DNA of 64,000 nt from Nectonema munidae (GCA_030549495.1 JAUIRK010000183.1:22501-86500), one strand, 5' to 3'; positions 1-14,962 are shown, counted from the stretch's first letter. The notes: a model not told the origin generated them from the letters alone. Made by a program: numbers and translations.

Positions 1-220
1 CTATATCAGAACGTACTTTCATACGCTCAAAAATGATAAAAAATATTTTACGGAATTCTATGACGAATGAAAAACGATGCAAGAGAAATTTAATTATGAT
101 TCTTTCTAAGAACACAAAACACAACTTCCGATTGAAAAATAAAAGTGGACACTAGATTGAATCTAATTGGTCCAAAGGTTAATCATATCAAAGGTTAGTC
201 AAGATAGAATGGGCTCTTAC

Positions 221-320
221 CAGAGGAATGACATAAATTTCCGTCTTCGGGTGACACTTTTTCATGGCGTTAATGTGTTCGTTGTTTTGTGGGGCGCAGG
301 AAGAAGACGTAATATGCCTT
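221..320 (-). CDS. Possible internal exon of an unassigned minus-strand gene
   Basis: One minus-strand frame is open between a candidate acceptor (AG next to 320) and a good donor (CCTCTG then GTAAGA, junction at 221/220). It encodes 33 residues beginning RHITSSSCAPQNNEH and ending KTEIYVIPL. I do not recognise the protein. The acceptor is weak, with little pyrimidine before it. The exon would start in phase 2 and end in phase 0. It could be a downstream exon of the PDZ/PH gene, but no chain of exons links them in this window. A chance open frame is quite possible. Confidence 0.28.
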
Positions 321-402
321 CTAGATTTTTGTTTGCATAGAAACTTTCTTTAGGCAATCCAAGAGGACGTATTTTTCAAATGTGAGTTGGGCACGAACTG
401 GA

Positions 403-720
403 AAGAGAGCGAGAGCGAGTCAGAGAAAGAAAGAATGAATGAATGAATGAGAGAAAGAGTCGATAATGATGGATTAGTTGGAGTAGATGCAGGAGAGAAT
501 GAGGATGCATTGGTGTGATGGATCGCTCTTCACCACTGCCACATTATTTACTACGAAGAATGAATGTGTATCACCCCTTATCCCTTCTTCATACTTCTGC
601 GTGTTTGTTTGTGTGTGTGTGTGTGTGTGTGTGTGCTTGGAAAACGAACAGACTCACTCTAGCGTCCAGAGATATACTTTGTAGTCTTTGTGTCTGAGTG
701 TCTCTCTCTCTCTCTCTTTG
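403..720. repeat. Cluster of simple repeats (GA/GAAT, GT, TC)
   Basis: A GAGC/GAAT-rich purine run at about 403-456 includes GAATGAATGAATGAATGA. An uninterrupted GT run follows at about 609-637, then a TC run at about 700-718. Short open frames here are low-complexity translations and were not called as genes. Confidence 0.9.
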
Positions 721-1772
721 CGCCATGAAAGAAATTGCACTCAAAAATTTTAACGCCAAATTAGTCATATATGCCATTTCATTTACTTATCTATCTACAA
801 AAATTTTCTCATATTATTCGCATAGATATATACAAACACTCTTAAAACATACGTGAATATAGAGATTTGGATGAATGAATATATATATATATAATCTAAC
901 CTCACACTTCTTTCCTATACTTGAGAGAGGAATGTGGAATTGACAAAGAAGAATTTGTTGGATAGTAGTGATTGGTGCTATCGTGTAATGATCATAAAAA
1001 TTATAATTATGAAATATTATTATTATTATTATTATGAAGATGATGAGGAGAATTGCAACTCTGCTGAAGTTGTAATTTCATTAAAAGTGGATGGAAAGAG
1101 TGTTCTCTGTTCTGGAATATCCTTTTCACTATTGCTACAGAACGCGCTTGACACTTCTCCTATTCCGATACTGATGATAAAAAATACACAACACATACTG
1201 GCGTATGAATATGAAAATGGGATATCTTAACTGAAAAATGAGTGCATCTGATTGGCTGATGTGCAAAAAGAAAGATCTTGGATGGTGTAATGAATGGATG
1301 TGAAATTTTTGGTAGAAGTTGGTGCAAAATCTGTGAACTGAGGGAGTGTTGTGTTTGCGTGGATAAAGTTCAATAATAAAGTTATTATTTTTGAAATCAA
1401 AAAATTGATTTATGCATACAGATGGAAAAGGATGTGGTTATATTTTATGTAAATATTGTGTGTGCGCATATACTAGTGTGTGTGCGGGCTTAGTATTTAT
1501 AATGTATTTTCATACAAATATTTTTTATTTTTTTTCTAAAAATAGAATATACGAATAATTGGAAAGCATATATATGTGTATTATGTAAAATGAATGAAGG
1601 TGATATGTATTATATGTACTTTTGTAATAATTTATCTATAATATTTATTTATATATGTGTGTGTGTGATTAGTATGAGTAGAGAAAAAATAAAAAAAGGT
1701 TGAATGCAAATTATTATTATTATTGTGTTTTGACATTATCCATAACATGGTAATAGAAATAAAATAAATTAT
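721..1772. other. AT-rich stretch, no gene seen
   Basis: It contains a short (AT)n at about 880-893 and a (TAT)n run at about 1,017-1,035. No splice-bounded frame, RNA gene or transposon end was recognised. Confidence 0.6.
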
Positions 1773-4113
<2,341 letters not shown>

Positions 4114-7100
4114 CTTTTTATAATCATCATCATCACCACCTCGGCATTATTATGATCATGATAAACTTTCCAAAATGTTAAAATATCAAAAATATTTAAA
4201 TATTTAAAATGTAATATATTGCATTTTTCTTTTGCGCTGAGGGAAATCTTAGGAAAAATAAGGACAAATCAAATTTAATTATAATCCCAAGTTACTGAAA
4301 AGTATGCATTACAATCTTGCTGAGTCAAAAAACACTTGTATCGCCGTCATCATCATCACCATCATCATCACAAAGGAACCATCCTTCCAAACAACCCCTT
4401 CTTTTTTCGTCCTTACTCTGCTCTTTGCCTTTTTCAAAAAAAGTGTAGGCTGTTGTAGGATTCGTCAAAAAATATTATGCGCTGTTTTCCCCAGAGAAAA
4501 TTTAAAATTAATGCTTCGACATCAGGGAATTAAAGAGGCGCTTTCATTGCGCCACACTACGAAAGCTTGAGTTTACTCTCTTTTTTTTATTATCTTTGTT
4601 CATCTCGCTTCAATATCTAATATATTTATGTTCTACAGTATTATTTATATATAGGAATACACGAGCAAATCTTTTGGATTTCATGTCGGTTCTCGCAACG
4701 AAATAATTCGCCCTCTTAAAAATTTAGCTTCAACGCAATATTAATATCAATATATATGTTTAGAAGCTGAATTGTCGAGAGGCAGAATTGACTTGCTTCC
4801 TTAATGCTTCCAAAACTATGGCAAATTGTAATGGAAATCAACCCGCCGCCTAAGCATGAATAAATTCTTAACAGAGGAATCAAAATTTAAAAATAAAGAT
4901 ATCAAAATTAAATTTTAATTCAACATTTTATGATTTTATAGCATTTTTATTATAAAGAAGAAAATGATAGAAGGGATGAATGAATATAGAAGGGAAAGCT
5001 AATGGAGCTGAGGATTGTGAAGAGGTTCGAGACAAGTCGGAAACTATTCTGAGAAGGCCAGTTCAGAAAACCCTTCTCCACTTTTATACCAACTACATTT
5101 CAGAATGTTAAATAAAGAGTTTATTTTGTATTACTTTTATCACGACTGATAAATAAAAGTTATAACTAAGGAAGTTAAAACTGAATAAAGTTAGCTTCAA
5201 TTTTAACTTTTCAAGAATCGAAGAACCAATTCATTTTGGCGAAACTTATTTTAGGAAGAATGCGATGAGCAAATAAACAGGAAGCATTATACAGACAGAC
5301 AGACAGACAGTATGAAGAGATTTTCTTTCCTAATGGCTTTTTTCTCAAGCATGCATAACTCACATGCAGTCACTTTCTGTCCTTCTAACTTCTCTTGAAC
5401 TTGGGAATCTCCAAAGTCTTACAGAAAAGAAAAAATATATTCAGTATATGTTGTTATCATGCAAGTTCGTCAAAGTGTTAAAAATGCTTCATATGTTTTA
5501 AAAGATTTTGACACAATTTCCTTTTTTTATTCATCATCCCAAGTATGTAGTTATCGAAAACTTTAATTGACAGTTGATTATTTTTATTGTTATCTTATTC
5601 AGATATTTATCCGCACCTACACTGCACTACACTTTGTGTTTACACTTGCGTCAAAAAAAGATCATACCCACACCAACTACAAAGATCAAGTTCTAAAAGC
5701 AGAGATTAGTTCCTTAGTTTTATGATTTAAATCTGCAAACGATCCGAAGTTCCAATACTTTCTTTGCCTGCGCCATTTTTATAAATTTAAATAATTTTGA
5801 ATGGGCATAGACAATGTTAAAAACACACAGACACAATAAAACAACACAAAAATTTTGAACAAGTTTGCACAAAAATGAAACTAAACAATATAGAGTTTAT
5901 CATAATGAAGTGCTCAAGATAAAAAAAAGTCGGATTGGAAAAGGATTCAAGGAGGAGTAAACACGATAAAATGAAGATTTATGTGGATTCAACTAAAAAG
6001 GCATGGCCTAGCCCTAATTAATCATTTATGATGCCATCATCTATTCTTCCCATCTCTCCCTCTCTCTCTCTCTTTGCAAAAGAGTGCGATTTTTTTTAAA
6101 TCACTCATTAATATTTATTTTATGTTTTTTATTAATTTATTTATAAAAAATCAATTGATTTTTTATTTTGTTTGTGAGCAAGATTAAGGATAGAGAAGGA
6201 GAAGAGCAAGATTAAGGAGTAAGAGGATTTTCAGGGGGTAAGATTAAAGAGTGTAGAATTTATATTTGTTATTCCATTGCATTGTTGTTGTTGTTGTTGT
6301 TAGCCTCTAAATTATACTATCTTTATATGAGTATAATCTATCAGTTCAAAACAAGGCTTTGTTTAAATGGAGAGAGTATGCCCATAAAAGCAAATACTCT
6401 CAGGGAAAAGTATAGAATTTTGTTACACTTTCGAACGATAAATCAGTGTAATTTCAGACAACTCGCAAAAATCCACCATAAGGTACTGCTGGCTTTTTGC
6501 AGGCTTCTACATCCATTGCATTCATATTTACCATTGTTCCATATCATATTGCTTTGTTCCATTTCTTCCATATGGTGTATACATTGGGGCAATTTATCAA
6601 GGATATAAGTGCTATACTTTCCAGAGGTTTATAAATAAAATTTAAAAACAAATATTTCTTTTAGATCAAAAGGCATTCACAAAACTGCTGAAAATAATAA
6701 ATATTAAAATAAAACGAACTAGAATTTTTAATGTATAAATATATAGGTGTTTTTTTTAATATAAATGAATGTTTTTTATTTACTTTAATAAAGCTATAAA
6801 ATGCAAGAGCAGTGAATTTATAAATAAAAAATTTTGAAAAAATAATTAACTTCAAAAAAGGCATAGTTGTTACATTTAATTAAAATTCGATTCTCTTAAT
6901 TATTGTTTGATGATTAGGATTGAGTTGAAGAGAATGACAAAATATATTTTACCGTGGAATTGGAAAATTTGGCCTATGGACAATTTAGCTTCATCAAAAC
7001 CAATTTCTTGTATCCCATTCTTATAATTGTTTGTTATTAAAGTTTATTTCAAAGGAAGCAGGCGTATTCCGGGTTAAAAAGACATTCTAAAAGACTTTTC

Positions 7101-7511
7101 TAAAGCCGGTCAAGTTAAAAAAACACTTCGAGTTCAGAAACAAAGCGATTGACTACAATTTAAAGCGTTACCGTTCATCTAAAAAGTGAACAATTAATTA
7201 ATTATTTTGAAATGATTAAAAGATTTTTATTGTGTACCTAGAACATATAATTAGTTTTAAGTAAAAAAAAGTTTTTTTTTATTAAATTTTTTTCTTTCCT
7301 TTTTTCCTATTGTCACATGAAATGATGATCTCCTAAGACCTAAATAACATTTTAAAGATTGCATCAGACAGAGAGATGCTTTTTTATCGCCCTGAAGATA
7401 TCTTTTCGGATAGGGAATAAACGTTGACAACTAAAAAGATTTACTGTTGAATTTCACGAACAAATCTAGCAAAACATTCCAACCTGACAGTTAAGACTAT
7501 TATCATACTAC
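4114..7511. other. Intergenic/intronic AT-rich DNA, no gene seen
   Basis: It holds short simple repeats: a CAGA tetranucleotide run at about 5,292-5,310, CT-rich at about 6,055-6,075, and (TTG)n at about 6,283-6,300. The frames are short and lack splice signals or recognisable motifs. If the 7,512-7,627 exon is real, this lies downstream of it, possibly still inside the PDZ/PH transcription unit. Confidence 0.5.
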
Positions 7512-7627
7512 CAAAACATCCTTTTCTTCGTCCTCGTTGTTCTTTTCAATGATGCAGCTGATTTTGCAAGACCGTTGCTCCTTGGCTTCTTCAATAAAAA
7601 TTTGAAATTTATTGCTGTCAAAATTTT
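7512..7627 (-). CDS. Candidate eleventh exon of the PDZ/PH gene
   Basis: On the minus strand a good acceptor (CTTCTCATTTAATCAG, exon from 7,627) and an acceptable donor (TTTTG then GTAGTA, exon to 7,512) enclose 116 nt. Entered in phase 1, which is what exon 10 at 22,497 supplies, it encodes an acidic, lysine-rich segment containing FQIFIEEAKEQRSCKISC. The phase match is suggestive, but one in three exons would match by chance. The other forward frame is also open, and the intron would be about 15 kb. The residues do not obviously complete the second PH domain. I infer membership weakly. Confidence 0.33.
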
Positions 7628-9765
7628 CTGATTAAATGAGAAGGAACTTTTCTGGAAAGCAGAATCAAACTGACAAGCTTTATCTTCTTGTAAAAGCAGT
7701 GTAAACCGATTTTCTTTTTCTTTTTATATCGGATATATACATATAGAGGCTCAGGTAGTAGTACGAATGGGAAATTTAATTACGCTAAAAGTCATGCTAT
7801 TCATTCATGGATTCTGATGTAGACTTGAATAAAAGTAATCAATTTTGATAGTTTATTTGCATTATTGATTGGTCCATCACGAAGGAGCGAGCCGGCCCCT
7901 TTTGTTTTCTATGCCTTTTTATAACAAATTATTTTATTTTGTCTGTGAAGCCTTTCTATATTTTTCTACAATAAACTCTATCACTCACTACTTACTACAC
8001 GATTATCCCATGTTTTCACAAAACATGATAAAGCAGTTGTTACGCGGATTTTCAAGACTTTTGAAATTACATCTGGGATACAACGTTCTAGATTTCTAGA
8101 ACTTTCCCAATGGTGAAAAAATAAATTTTGTTTACAATTTTCGCGTGTGTTCCAATACTTGAAAGAAATTCACTCTTCGTTGGAAAGGAATGCCATACAC
8201 ATTTTTTTCTGTCTGAAAGCATACCATTTGTGTATCCATCCAATCTTTCTTTCTATCCTTTTTCTCTTTAGGCAAATGACCTCATCATGTCTTGAAGCGG
8301 AAACTTCTCCCTGAGATGCTTTCCTGAGTTCAACGAAAAGCGACAAAGAGGAAGAAATTGACCAAAAAAAAAAGAAAGATCCCATAAAGGCAGAAGCTTG
8401 AGCAGAATTCTTTTGGGCAAACATAATTTCTTTCACACCCACCGGCTCCAAAAGGTAATGCCAAAAACGTGAAAGATTGGATAAATTTTTTTAGTCTTTT
8501 CTTCACCGAGAATATCATTTGCACATTTATGAATTCAACAGAAAAGGATTAGAATTATAGGTAATGTTAAGGTCTGGATCGAGCATTTGCTGGCTTCATC
8601 TGCTTGTCTTTTATATACCAGCAATCAAAAGACTAACAGATCGACGTCAAATATCTCTTTTAAGAATGGAAATCTATTTTTAAAAGATGCAGTTAGAAGC
8701 GTCTGTTCATTACAATTCGTACTTCCAAACGATTCAACCCGAAAAGTGAGAAAACGATATTGGAAGAGATAAGATACATTTCAGAAAATAATTCTAAAAA
8801 ATTGTCATCAATATTAGTCTCCAACAAATTGTGTAACTATAGATGAGCAACGCGTAAAGTATAAGGGAACGTTACCCCTATCAAAATGTACGAGTTTTCG
8901 AAGCCAGGGAAGTAAAGAATGAAGGTATATTACTGTTTTGATTCAATAGTAGACCATTTTATCTGTACGACAAATAACAACTGAGCGTTTGATTAATCAC
9001 ACAAAAGATACGTTTTGTGGTGAATACATAAAATAGTTTTACTTATGAACATACACATATGGTACTTGATAAAAAAATTTTATTATATTGTTTTCTCCAT
9101 TTTGTCACAGTATGAATTATAAGTCAGATATAATGGTGTGCTGTGATTATTTTACTCTTTGGCTTACTGTGCCACTAAAACAAAAAAAGGTGAAAAACGC
9201 TGGCGTAGAGAGAGGGAGCTGTGAAAAGTTTTAACCTTCTGAAAAAGAATTTGATATTGCTATGTGATAAAAAAATTTTTTTTTGGAAATTTTGTTCAAA
9301 TATTTTAAATATATTTGTTACTGATATATTATTAGCATAAAAATGTGTTGTTATTAACGCAAAATTATTGATAATAAAAAACTCCCGATTTCCGAAGGTT
9401 GGATGTAATTATTACAAAGTCTCCATAAATAATCATTTTTGAAAAACATTGTTAATATGAATAAAAGATTATTTGAAAATATATATATAATAATTTTTAT
9501 AAAAGTTTGAAATTAACATCAAAAACGTTTTGTGATTTTAAAATATCTTCTCTAAGAGGAAGTAAATGGCCAGGAGAGACATTTGGGGGTGATAGGGGGA
9601 AGTTCACGACAAACTACTATCACTTGAGTAATTGGAACATTTCAGAATATGGCAGCATTCACTTTAATCATAGCATATACCAACAAAAATTGAGTTCTCT
9701 AGTAGCTAATTGATAACACTTTTTTATTGCAATTAAGAATTAGGATTTTTCATTAGTGATTTGAG
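7628..9765. other. AT-rich stretch, no gene seen
   Basis: No recognisable protein motif or RNA gene. A weak splice-bounded frame near 8,270-8,330 on the minus strand has a poor donor and was not called. Confidence 0.5.
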
Positions 9766-10010
9766 CACGATGAATGCCGGAGATAACTTCAACAACTTCA
9801 AACCACTTGAAAGAATGGCGCTGCATGCGAAGAGGAGATGTTTGTGGAGAGTGAAACTTTTGAAAGCATCAGTGGCCAGCTTTTATCCAGCAAGAAACAG
9901 ACATGGCTATCTTCGACACCCATCTGAAAGAAGAGATGGAATTAGAGAATTAGTGCAGGCGGCAGTGAGTCTGTGTCTCTACTACACGCACAGAGTCATG
10001 GCCGCTTAGG
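9766..10010. other. Compositional island with open frames, nature unknown
   Basis: This about 245-bp block is clearly richer in G+C than its surroundings. It is open on the plus strand for 79 codons from an ATG at 9,770 (starting MNAGDNFNNFKPLERMALHA). On the minus strand a strong acceptor-like TCTCTTCTTTCAG leads into another open frame. I recognise neither translation. It could be an exon, a transposon fragment or a retrocopy piece. Confidence 0.3.
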
Positions 10011-10178
10011 CAACTCTGCTCCACCCAAACTCGTTGGGCGCATTTAGATGTATCCATATTAATCTTACACATTTGGAATAATAATACGCATTTATAAACG
10101 TTTACATCAGATAACGAAGGGAATCAAAAAAGGTTTTTATTTTCATATATTATCATAAAATTGAAAAATATATCTCTC

Positions 10179-10440
10179 TTCGATTATTTTATCAAAATTT
10201 ACATTTGAATTATAATTGATTAATATAGATGGCGTTAACACAAATGTAACAATATTAATATAAAAAAAAACATTATTAAAATAAAGTAAATTTCCTTCAA
10301 AAGTTTAGTTATCATTATAAAATTTAATCAATTCTTTTTTTTCAAATTGAAAGTGGGTTATGCATTTATTAAATCAATAATATTTCCAAATAGAATACAC
10401 TTAGATCTTTCTCAAATAGCTCCATGTACAGTACACACGG
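10179..10440 (+). repeat. Second copy of the U6 upstream flank, without a U6 gene
   Basis: The block shares with 14,963-15,238 the ordered words ATTnTTTTATCAAA, TATAGATGGCGTTAAC, ACAATATT, TTATGCATTT and TAGAATACA. In the other copy these words precede the U6 snRNA gene. Here no U6 transcript follows; LINE sequence begins about where the transcript should start. The similarity is patchy, so the duplication is old. Confidence 0.55.
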
Positions 10441-11433
10441 GGTTTTTTTACTGCTGAGGATGGAAAGTCCAGGTAGACCTGTACTCACCATTTCGGGCGG
10501 GCCACGATATCCAAAAGGATGGGTGCGAACGTCACAAACAACTTAACTTACTGCTGCAAATCTCTCAGCCTCATATTCATTTGTTTATCACTGCTAAGCT
10601 CACTCATCGTAAAAACCCTCACAAAAGCTTGTAATAACGATGTGAATAATAGCGACTGTAGCACCAACTCCTCGCGCACCAACAAGAGAGCTCACACTTC
10701 GGACAACTCCGACACTCAGCTGCCTACAACAACTGCTACCAAGCGAAACTGCCTCTCTTCAACAAAAAGAATCTGCAAAAAGAACTCAGGTAGCTGTCAA
10801 AAAGGAAGCTGTCACGATGACGTCAAAGGTAAAGCCTGCTCAGGTATACCGACCAACACCATACATTCCAGCTAACCCAGTATTAGATAGTACCTCTTAT
10901 TCCCAAGTTGAAACCAGCCCTGTTTTTCCCATGGCACAAGTAGTAAATGAGCCATCCTTCTCTGAGGAGGCCATTATTCCATTTTCAAATCACCACTACT
11001 GTTCAAAAAACAGCTGGAGAAAATGGTGAGCGCTGGGGCTGCCAATCTCCCTCTAGAGTGTTAGTAAATAGGATAGCGTAGTGCCAAACAGTCATGCTCA
11101 AATTTTTGCACTTCAAAATCAATGAAACGTAGTGCTCTAATTGAGCTCCTTATCGAAAATAATATCGACGTCTTCTTTCTGAATGAAGTGAAATCTCAAG
11201 CCAAGTATTCCATCCGCATCCTCGCATATAGAAGATTTGTGCATCTTGAACAAGCCACTCACGAGGTCTAGCGATGGGTGTGCGAGAGGGGTTAAAAGTT
11301 TCCAGTTTCACGATAAGTGACTCTGGAACCTCGATGGCCCTGAAGCTTGATCTTGGTAGAGCTGGACATTTAGTTGTGTTGGGTTGTTACAACTCGCCTT
11401 GAAACCCGCTGTTAGAATACGAATTTATAGAAA

Positions 11434-12027
11434 ATCCTCAAAATTATTGGGGGCGAAATTTTTTTCTTACAATTTTCAAAATTAGTGGTCTGGAAATACC
11501 ACGGGAGACCAAATATTCAAGCAATCCTTTAAAATAGAGTGTACTCAGCGCATACCTAAAGTCCTAAATTTATAAGACTACTTCATATTTTTTTTTTACA
11601 AAATTGGTGAATTTAAATACTATACTTCCAGCGAAAATATTTTAATTAAATTTGCATATAGAATATAGTGCGTAGAAAAAATGCCCCCAATTAAAAAGTA
11701 GGAAAAAATGCCACAATTAAAAAGTAGGAAAAAATGCCCCCAGTAAAAATGCCCCCGAAAAAAAAGCCCCAATTTAAAATTAGGAAAAAATGCCCCAACA
11801 AAAAAAAATTAATTAAAATTTTTAAAAAAGATATGTCAAATAAAGATTTTTTGTAAAAAAAAAAGTTAACTTTTCATCTAAAACATTTAAAATTTAATTA
11901 AAGTAAACTAAAAAACTCAGCATACGACAATTTTTTAAATACAAAAATTTTTTTTATAAAACAGCAAATATTTTTGGACTTTGTGTGTATCAGAACACTT
12001 TCTAAATATCCCGGATGTGCGCCCCTG
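11434..12027 (+). mobile_element. Non-autonomous hAT-like element inserted in the LINE
   Basis: The right end is GGATGTGCGCCCCTG, the reverse complement of the CAGGGGCG-type terminus typical of many hAT elements. The first 270 bp match the element at 35,690-35,979 in opposite orientation. LINE words ATAGAAA flank both sides (11,427-11,433 and from 12,028), consistent with a target duplication, and the LINE endonuclease frame resumes after it. The outermost part of the left terminus, present in the other copy, is missing here. The interior holds repeated AAAAAATGCCCC motifs and no coding frame. Confidence 0.75.
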
Positions 12028-12934
12028 ATAGAAAGATATCTTCGCTCCTCCGATAAGGTGCTACTACTAGGTGACCTAAACGCTCACCACACGACTGTTC
12101 AGAGAAACCAATAGCTTATTCAAATTGGCAACTTATATTCTATTTCTTTTGCTTTGTATATGATCACAAGCCCTTGTTGGCCACAGTTTCTTTAGGTCCA
12201 CGTTCATGTCAACATCTTCTTTAGTCCTTCGTTGACATGAAGATGAGTTGATATGTTAGGTCTCTGTTAAATGATTCAGCGGGTCATGATGTGCATAGGA
12301 GTAAAACTACCTGAGGTCCTTGCGGAGTGTGTCAACGATGCTATTATCTCTGCAGCACGAGAGGCAGTGCCCTTGAAGGGGATTAGAAAATAGGAAAATC
12401 CAATTCCGAAGAATGTCCTATTACACATATCAAGGAAAAACGAGCTCCCTATAGAAAATACATTCACACTAGGGACGCCAAGACAAAGAATCTTATCAAT
12501 TGATTACAAAAATTCATTAGGAAAAAGCTTGGCAAAACCACATCTAGGAAAGTCACAAACATCACAAAATCCTCTAATCTGCTACAGTGCTCTTTAAAGT
12601 TCTTGAACTTGGTTAGAGGGCTGAAGCCTGGCAGCAAAGGTCCAATGTCTGTCACTTGGAATAACCGAACAGCCATTGAGGCGGAAGACAAATGTGCGCT
12701 GCTTGCTAATTAATACGAAAATGGGTATAGGAGAAATCCAAGTCCGAAAAATTTTAATTCTCAAATTGAGTTTTTTAGGCGTTTACCTGCGACGAACGAC
12801 ACTAACTTCATCATAGAGGACCTGGTTCAAATCATTAAAAAGCTTAAAGCTAGGAATGCCGAGGGATGGGATGAAGTTAATAATCTATTCATCAAAGAAT
12901 CTTCCCTTAGGTTTGTGGACATCTTGCTGGCAAT

Positions 12935-13371
12935 CAGAGGCGTATCTAACACTTTTGCCGCCCGGGGCGGTTGTAAAATCTGCCGCCCTTTATGACGTTG
13001 AGTTTCAAAAGCCTCCAAAAATTCAAGTCCGTACGTTAACGGTCAGGCGAAGACTTGATTGTAGTTAGGGTCTTCAAAGTAGACGGCTGTGGTCAGAAAT
13101 AATTTTAAAGGAGTCATTGAGAGAGCTCATCTTGTTAACTAAAATTTGGACCCCTTAACCCTATCAGTGACGGGAGGGGGGAGTGCCTTTTTGACCCCCT
13201 CCACTAAAATAAAACAGTCACAAAAAACTGGAATCGATTAAATTGAACAGAAAATTTAAACTAAAAATTAAATGGAATATTTTAACAAATGACCTTAGGA
13301 CAAAATGCCGCCCCTTAAAATCTGTCGCCCGGGGCGGACTGCCCCTGGCGCCCCCACTAGCTACGCCTCTG
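12935..13371. mobile_element. hAT-type MITE with perfect 8-bp target duplication
   Basis: The termini are CAGAGGCGTATCTAACAC and, at the right, CTAGCTACGCCTCTG. They are flanked by identical CTGGCAAT at 12,927-12,934 and 13,372-13,379. The subterminal regions are GC-rich (GCCGCCCGGGGCGG and its relative near the right end). The 437-bp body has no transposase. It interrupts the LINE reverse transcriptase frame, so it is younger than that LINE. The word TTAACCCTATCAGTGACGG near 13,155 resembles the end of the 51.5-kb element. Confidence 0.92.
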
Positions 13372-13580
13372 CTGGCAATGTATAACTCTTTTAGAAAAGA
13401 TGGATTCTACCCAGACTGGTATAAAAGGAAATAATGCTGGCAAGAAGAACGGCAAACCCAGTAACTTACGGTCTAACAGTCTTCTCTCTTGCCTGAGCAA
13501 AGTGTATGACAAATTGATTTTGAGTACGCAATGCTTGGTGCAAGTAGCATGCAATAATCCTAGACGTACATGGCATAACC

Positions 13581-14962
13581 GATAATCTGGCTTCTGCAGG
13601 AGTCTGATCTTAGCGATTTATTCCTATTGTAAAATATATATCCTATGGATAACATACATACTCATATCATGTATATATGGGATGGAGTCAAATTCAAGGG
13701 GTAGTTTGTCCCTAACCTAGCCTATTGTCTATAGTCTATCTATACCTTTCTCAACCTTTATAACATGTATCAAACATTATTTATTCATAACATATACGGT
13801 ATTGCATGCTTCCTAACTCCTATATTTTTTTGTAACATATCTCTTTATAATCATATTCTTTTATTTAGGAACAAGCTACATTCCGTGGTGCCGGTTTTTT
13901 ATCCTGGTTTTCTTCCTCTGAACAATTCCAAAGTTTTTACGGTTAGTAGTGCTCTGGCGACCCGATTCTAACCTTGGTAGTAACCAAGCTATCACTAGAC
14001 ATTAAGATGGTTTCCCAAATTGGGAGCGTTCGCGTTAGGATTGTATCGTTCACTCAGCTGTATTTATATATTTGTAACATACATTCTTGTAAAATTATAT
14101 ATATGCCAAGGTATAGTTATGCAGTATCAAGGGCCGGTAGGCGTTTAGCGAAATGGAAAGTCCATGTAGATCTGGGCTTAGCATTCCGGGCGGGCCACGA
14201 TATCCGAAAGGATGGGTGCGAACGTCACAAACAAAGTTAACTCACACATGGGGTCGATCAAAACCAAGACCAAATTACCGCTATTGTTTTTCCACAATCG
14301 ACTGTACGAATTCATAGGGTGTGTGACACTTCTTCATATTTTTTTGCGTATCAAAATTACAATCATTTAAGGAAAGTTCTCTTGTATCAAATCTACTTTT
14401 GTATAGAAGGTGTTAGGGGAAGCTAGCTCCTACCTCCTTTCTCTGACCACGCAACTGACTTGAAAAATCGAACACATAATTAAGATGCAATGGATGGAAT
14501 ATAGCAGATTGAAAAACGCATATGTACAATGTACATAATGCTATATTACTTTCAAAATCTAATACACTCGATAAATAATAATACATTAAAATGCTTTTGC
14601 ATGAATGCAACAAAAAGTGATAAAAAAAGTTTTAAAATAAAAGTTGAGGAAAGATGAGAATTTAGAAGAACTCTTGATTAAAAAAATAGTTATTATCTTT
14701 TACCTGTTCCTTAAACCTTCATTGTTACAAGAAAATGTAAAAGAAGATAACTCCTGCTTTTCTGGAATTAGTTTGAATGGAAATTTAGTTTCAGAAGAGT
14801 TGATCAGTTCAATCGGTTCAAAGCCATGAAGAAACATGATTTCTAAAGAAATATATATTTTTTTTAAAAATCACTTTTTTGATGTTAATTAAGAGACAAA
14901 AATAAAAAGGTTGAAGAGATATCGCTAAAAAGTTTTAAATAGCGTAGCTTTAATGTCAAAAT
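13581..14962. other. AT-rich stretch between LINE and U6, no gene seen
   Basis: Apart from the LINE leader copy at 14,151-14,245, only short frames without splice context or recognisable motifs are present. Confidence 0.5.
14151..14245 (+). mobile_element. Second copy of the LINE leader
   Basis: The stretch carrying GGCGGGCCACGATATCCGAA and GGATGGGTGCGAACGTCAC repeats 10,460-10,547 almost exactly, in the same orientation. It is probably the 5' leader of another copy of the same LINE family. No ORF follows, so the copy is a short relic or the leader is tandemly repeated. Confidence 0.7.

Larger units (their letters stand above)
10455..13580 (+). mobile_element. Decayed non-LTR retrotransposon (LINE), split by two DNA-transposon insertions
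   Basis: After a leader shared with 14,151-14,245 comes a serine/threonine/lysine-rich frame at 10,519-10,875, plausibly an ORF1 remnant. Further on, pieces of ORF2 can be read. The first is an apurinic-type endonuclease start (IELLIENNIDVFFLNEVKSQ) at about 11,130-11,210. The endonuclease motif LLLGDLNAHHT follows at about 12,060-12,100, then the RT-proximal IIKKLKARNAEGWDEVNN at about 12,830-12,880. The RT segment YNSFRKDGFYPDWYKR lies at about 13,380-13,430, followed by SLLSCLSKVYDKLI at about 13,480-13,520. The order and motifs match the endonuclease-RT polyprotein of Jockey/CR1-type LINEs. Many stops and frameshifts separate the pieces, and the RT catalytic core is missing. Elements at 11,434-12,027 and 12,935-13,371 are inserted in it. 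Confidence 0.85.

Noticed and set aside
8170-8524. Overlapping 93- and 64-residue minus-strand frames
   Set aside because: Frames overlap each other, the composition is low-complexity, and the only splice-like boundary has a poor donor.
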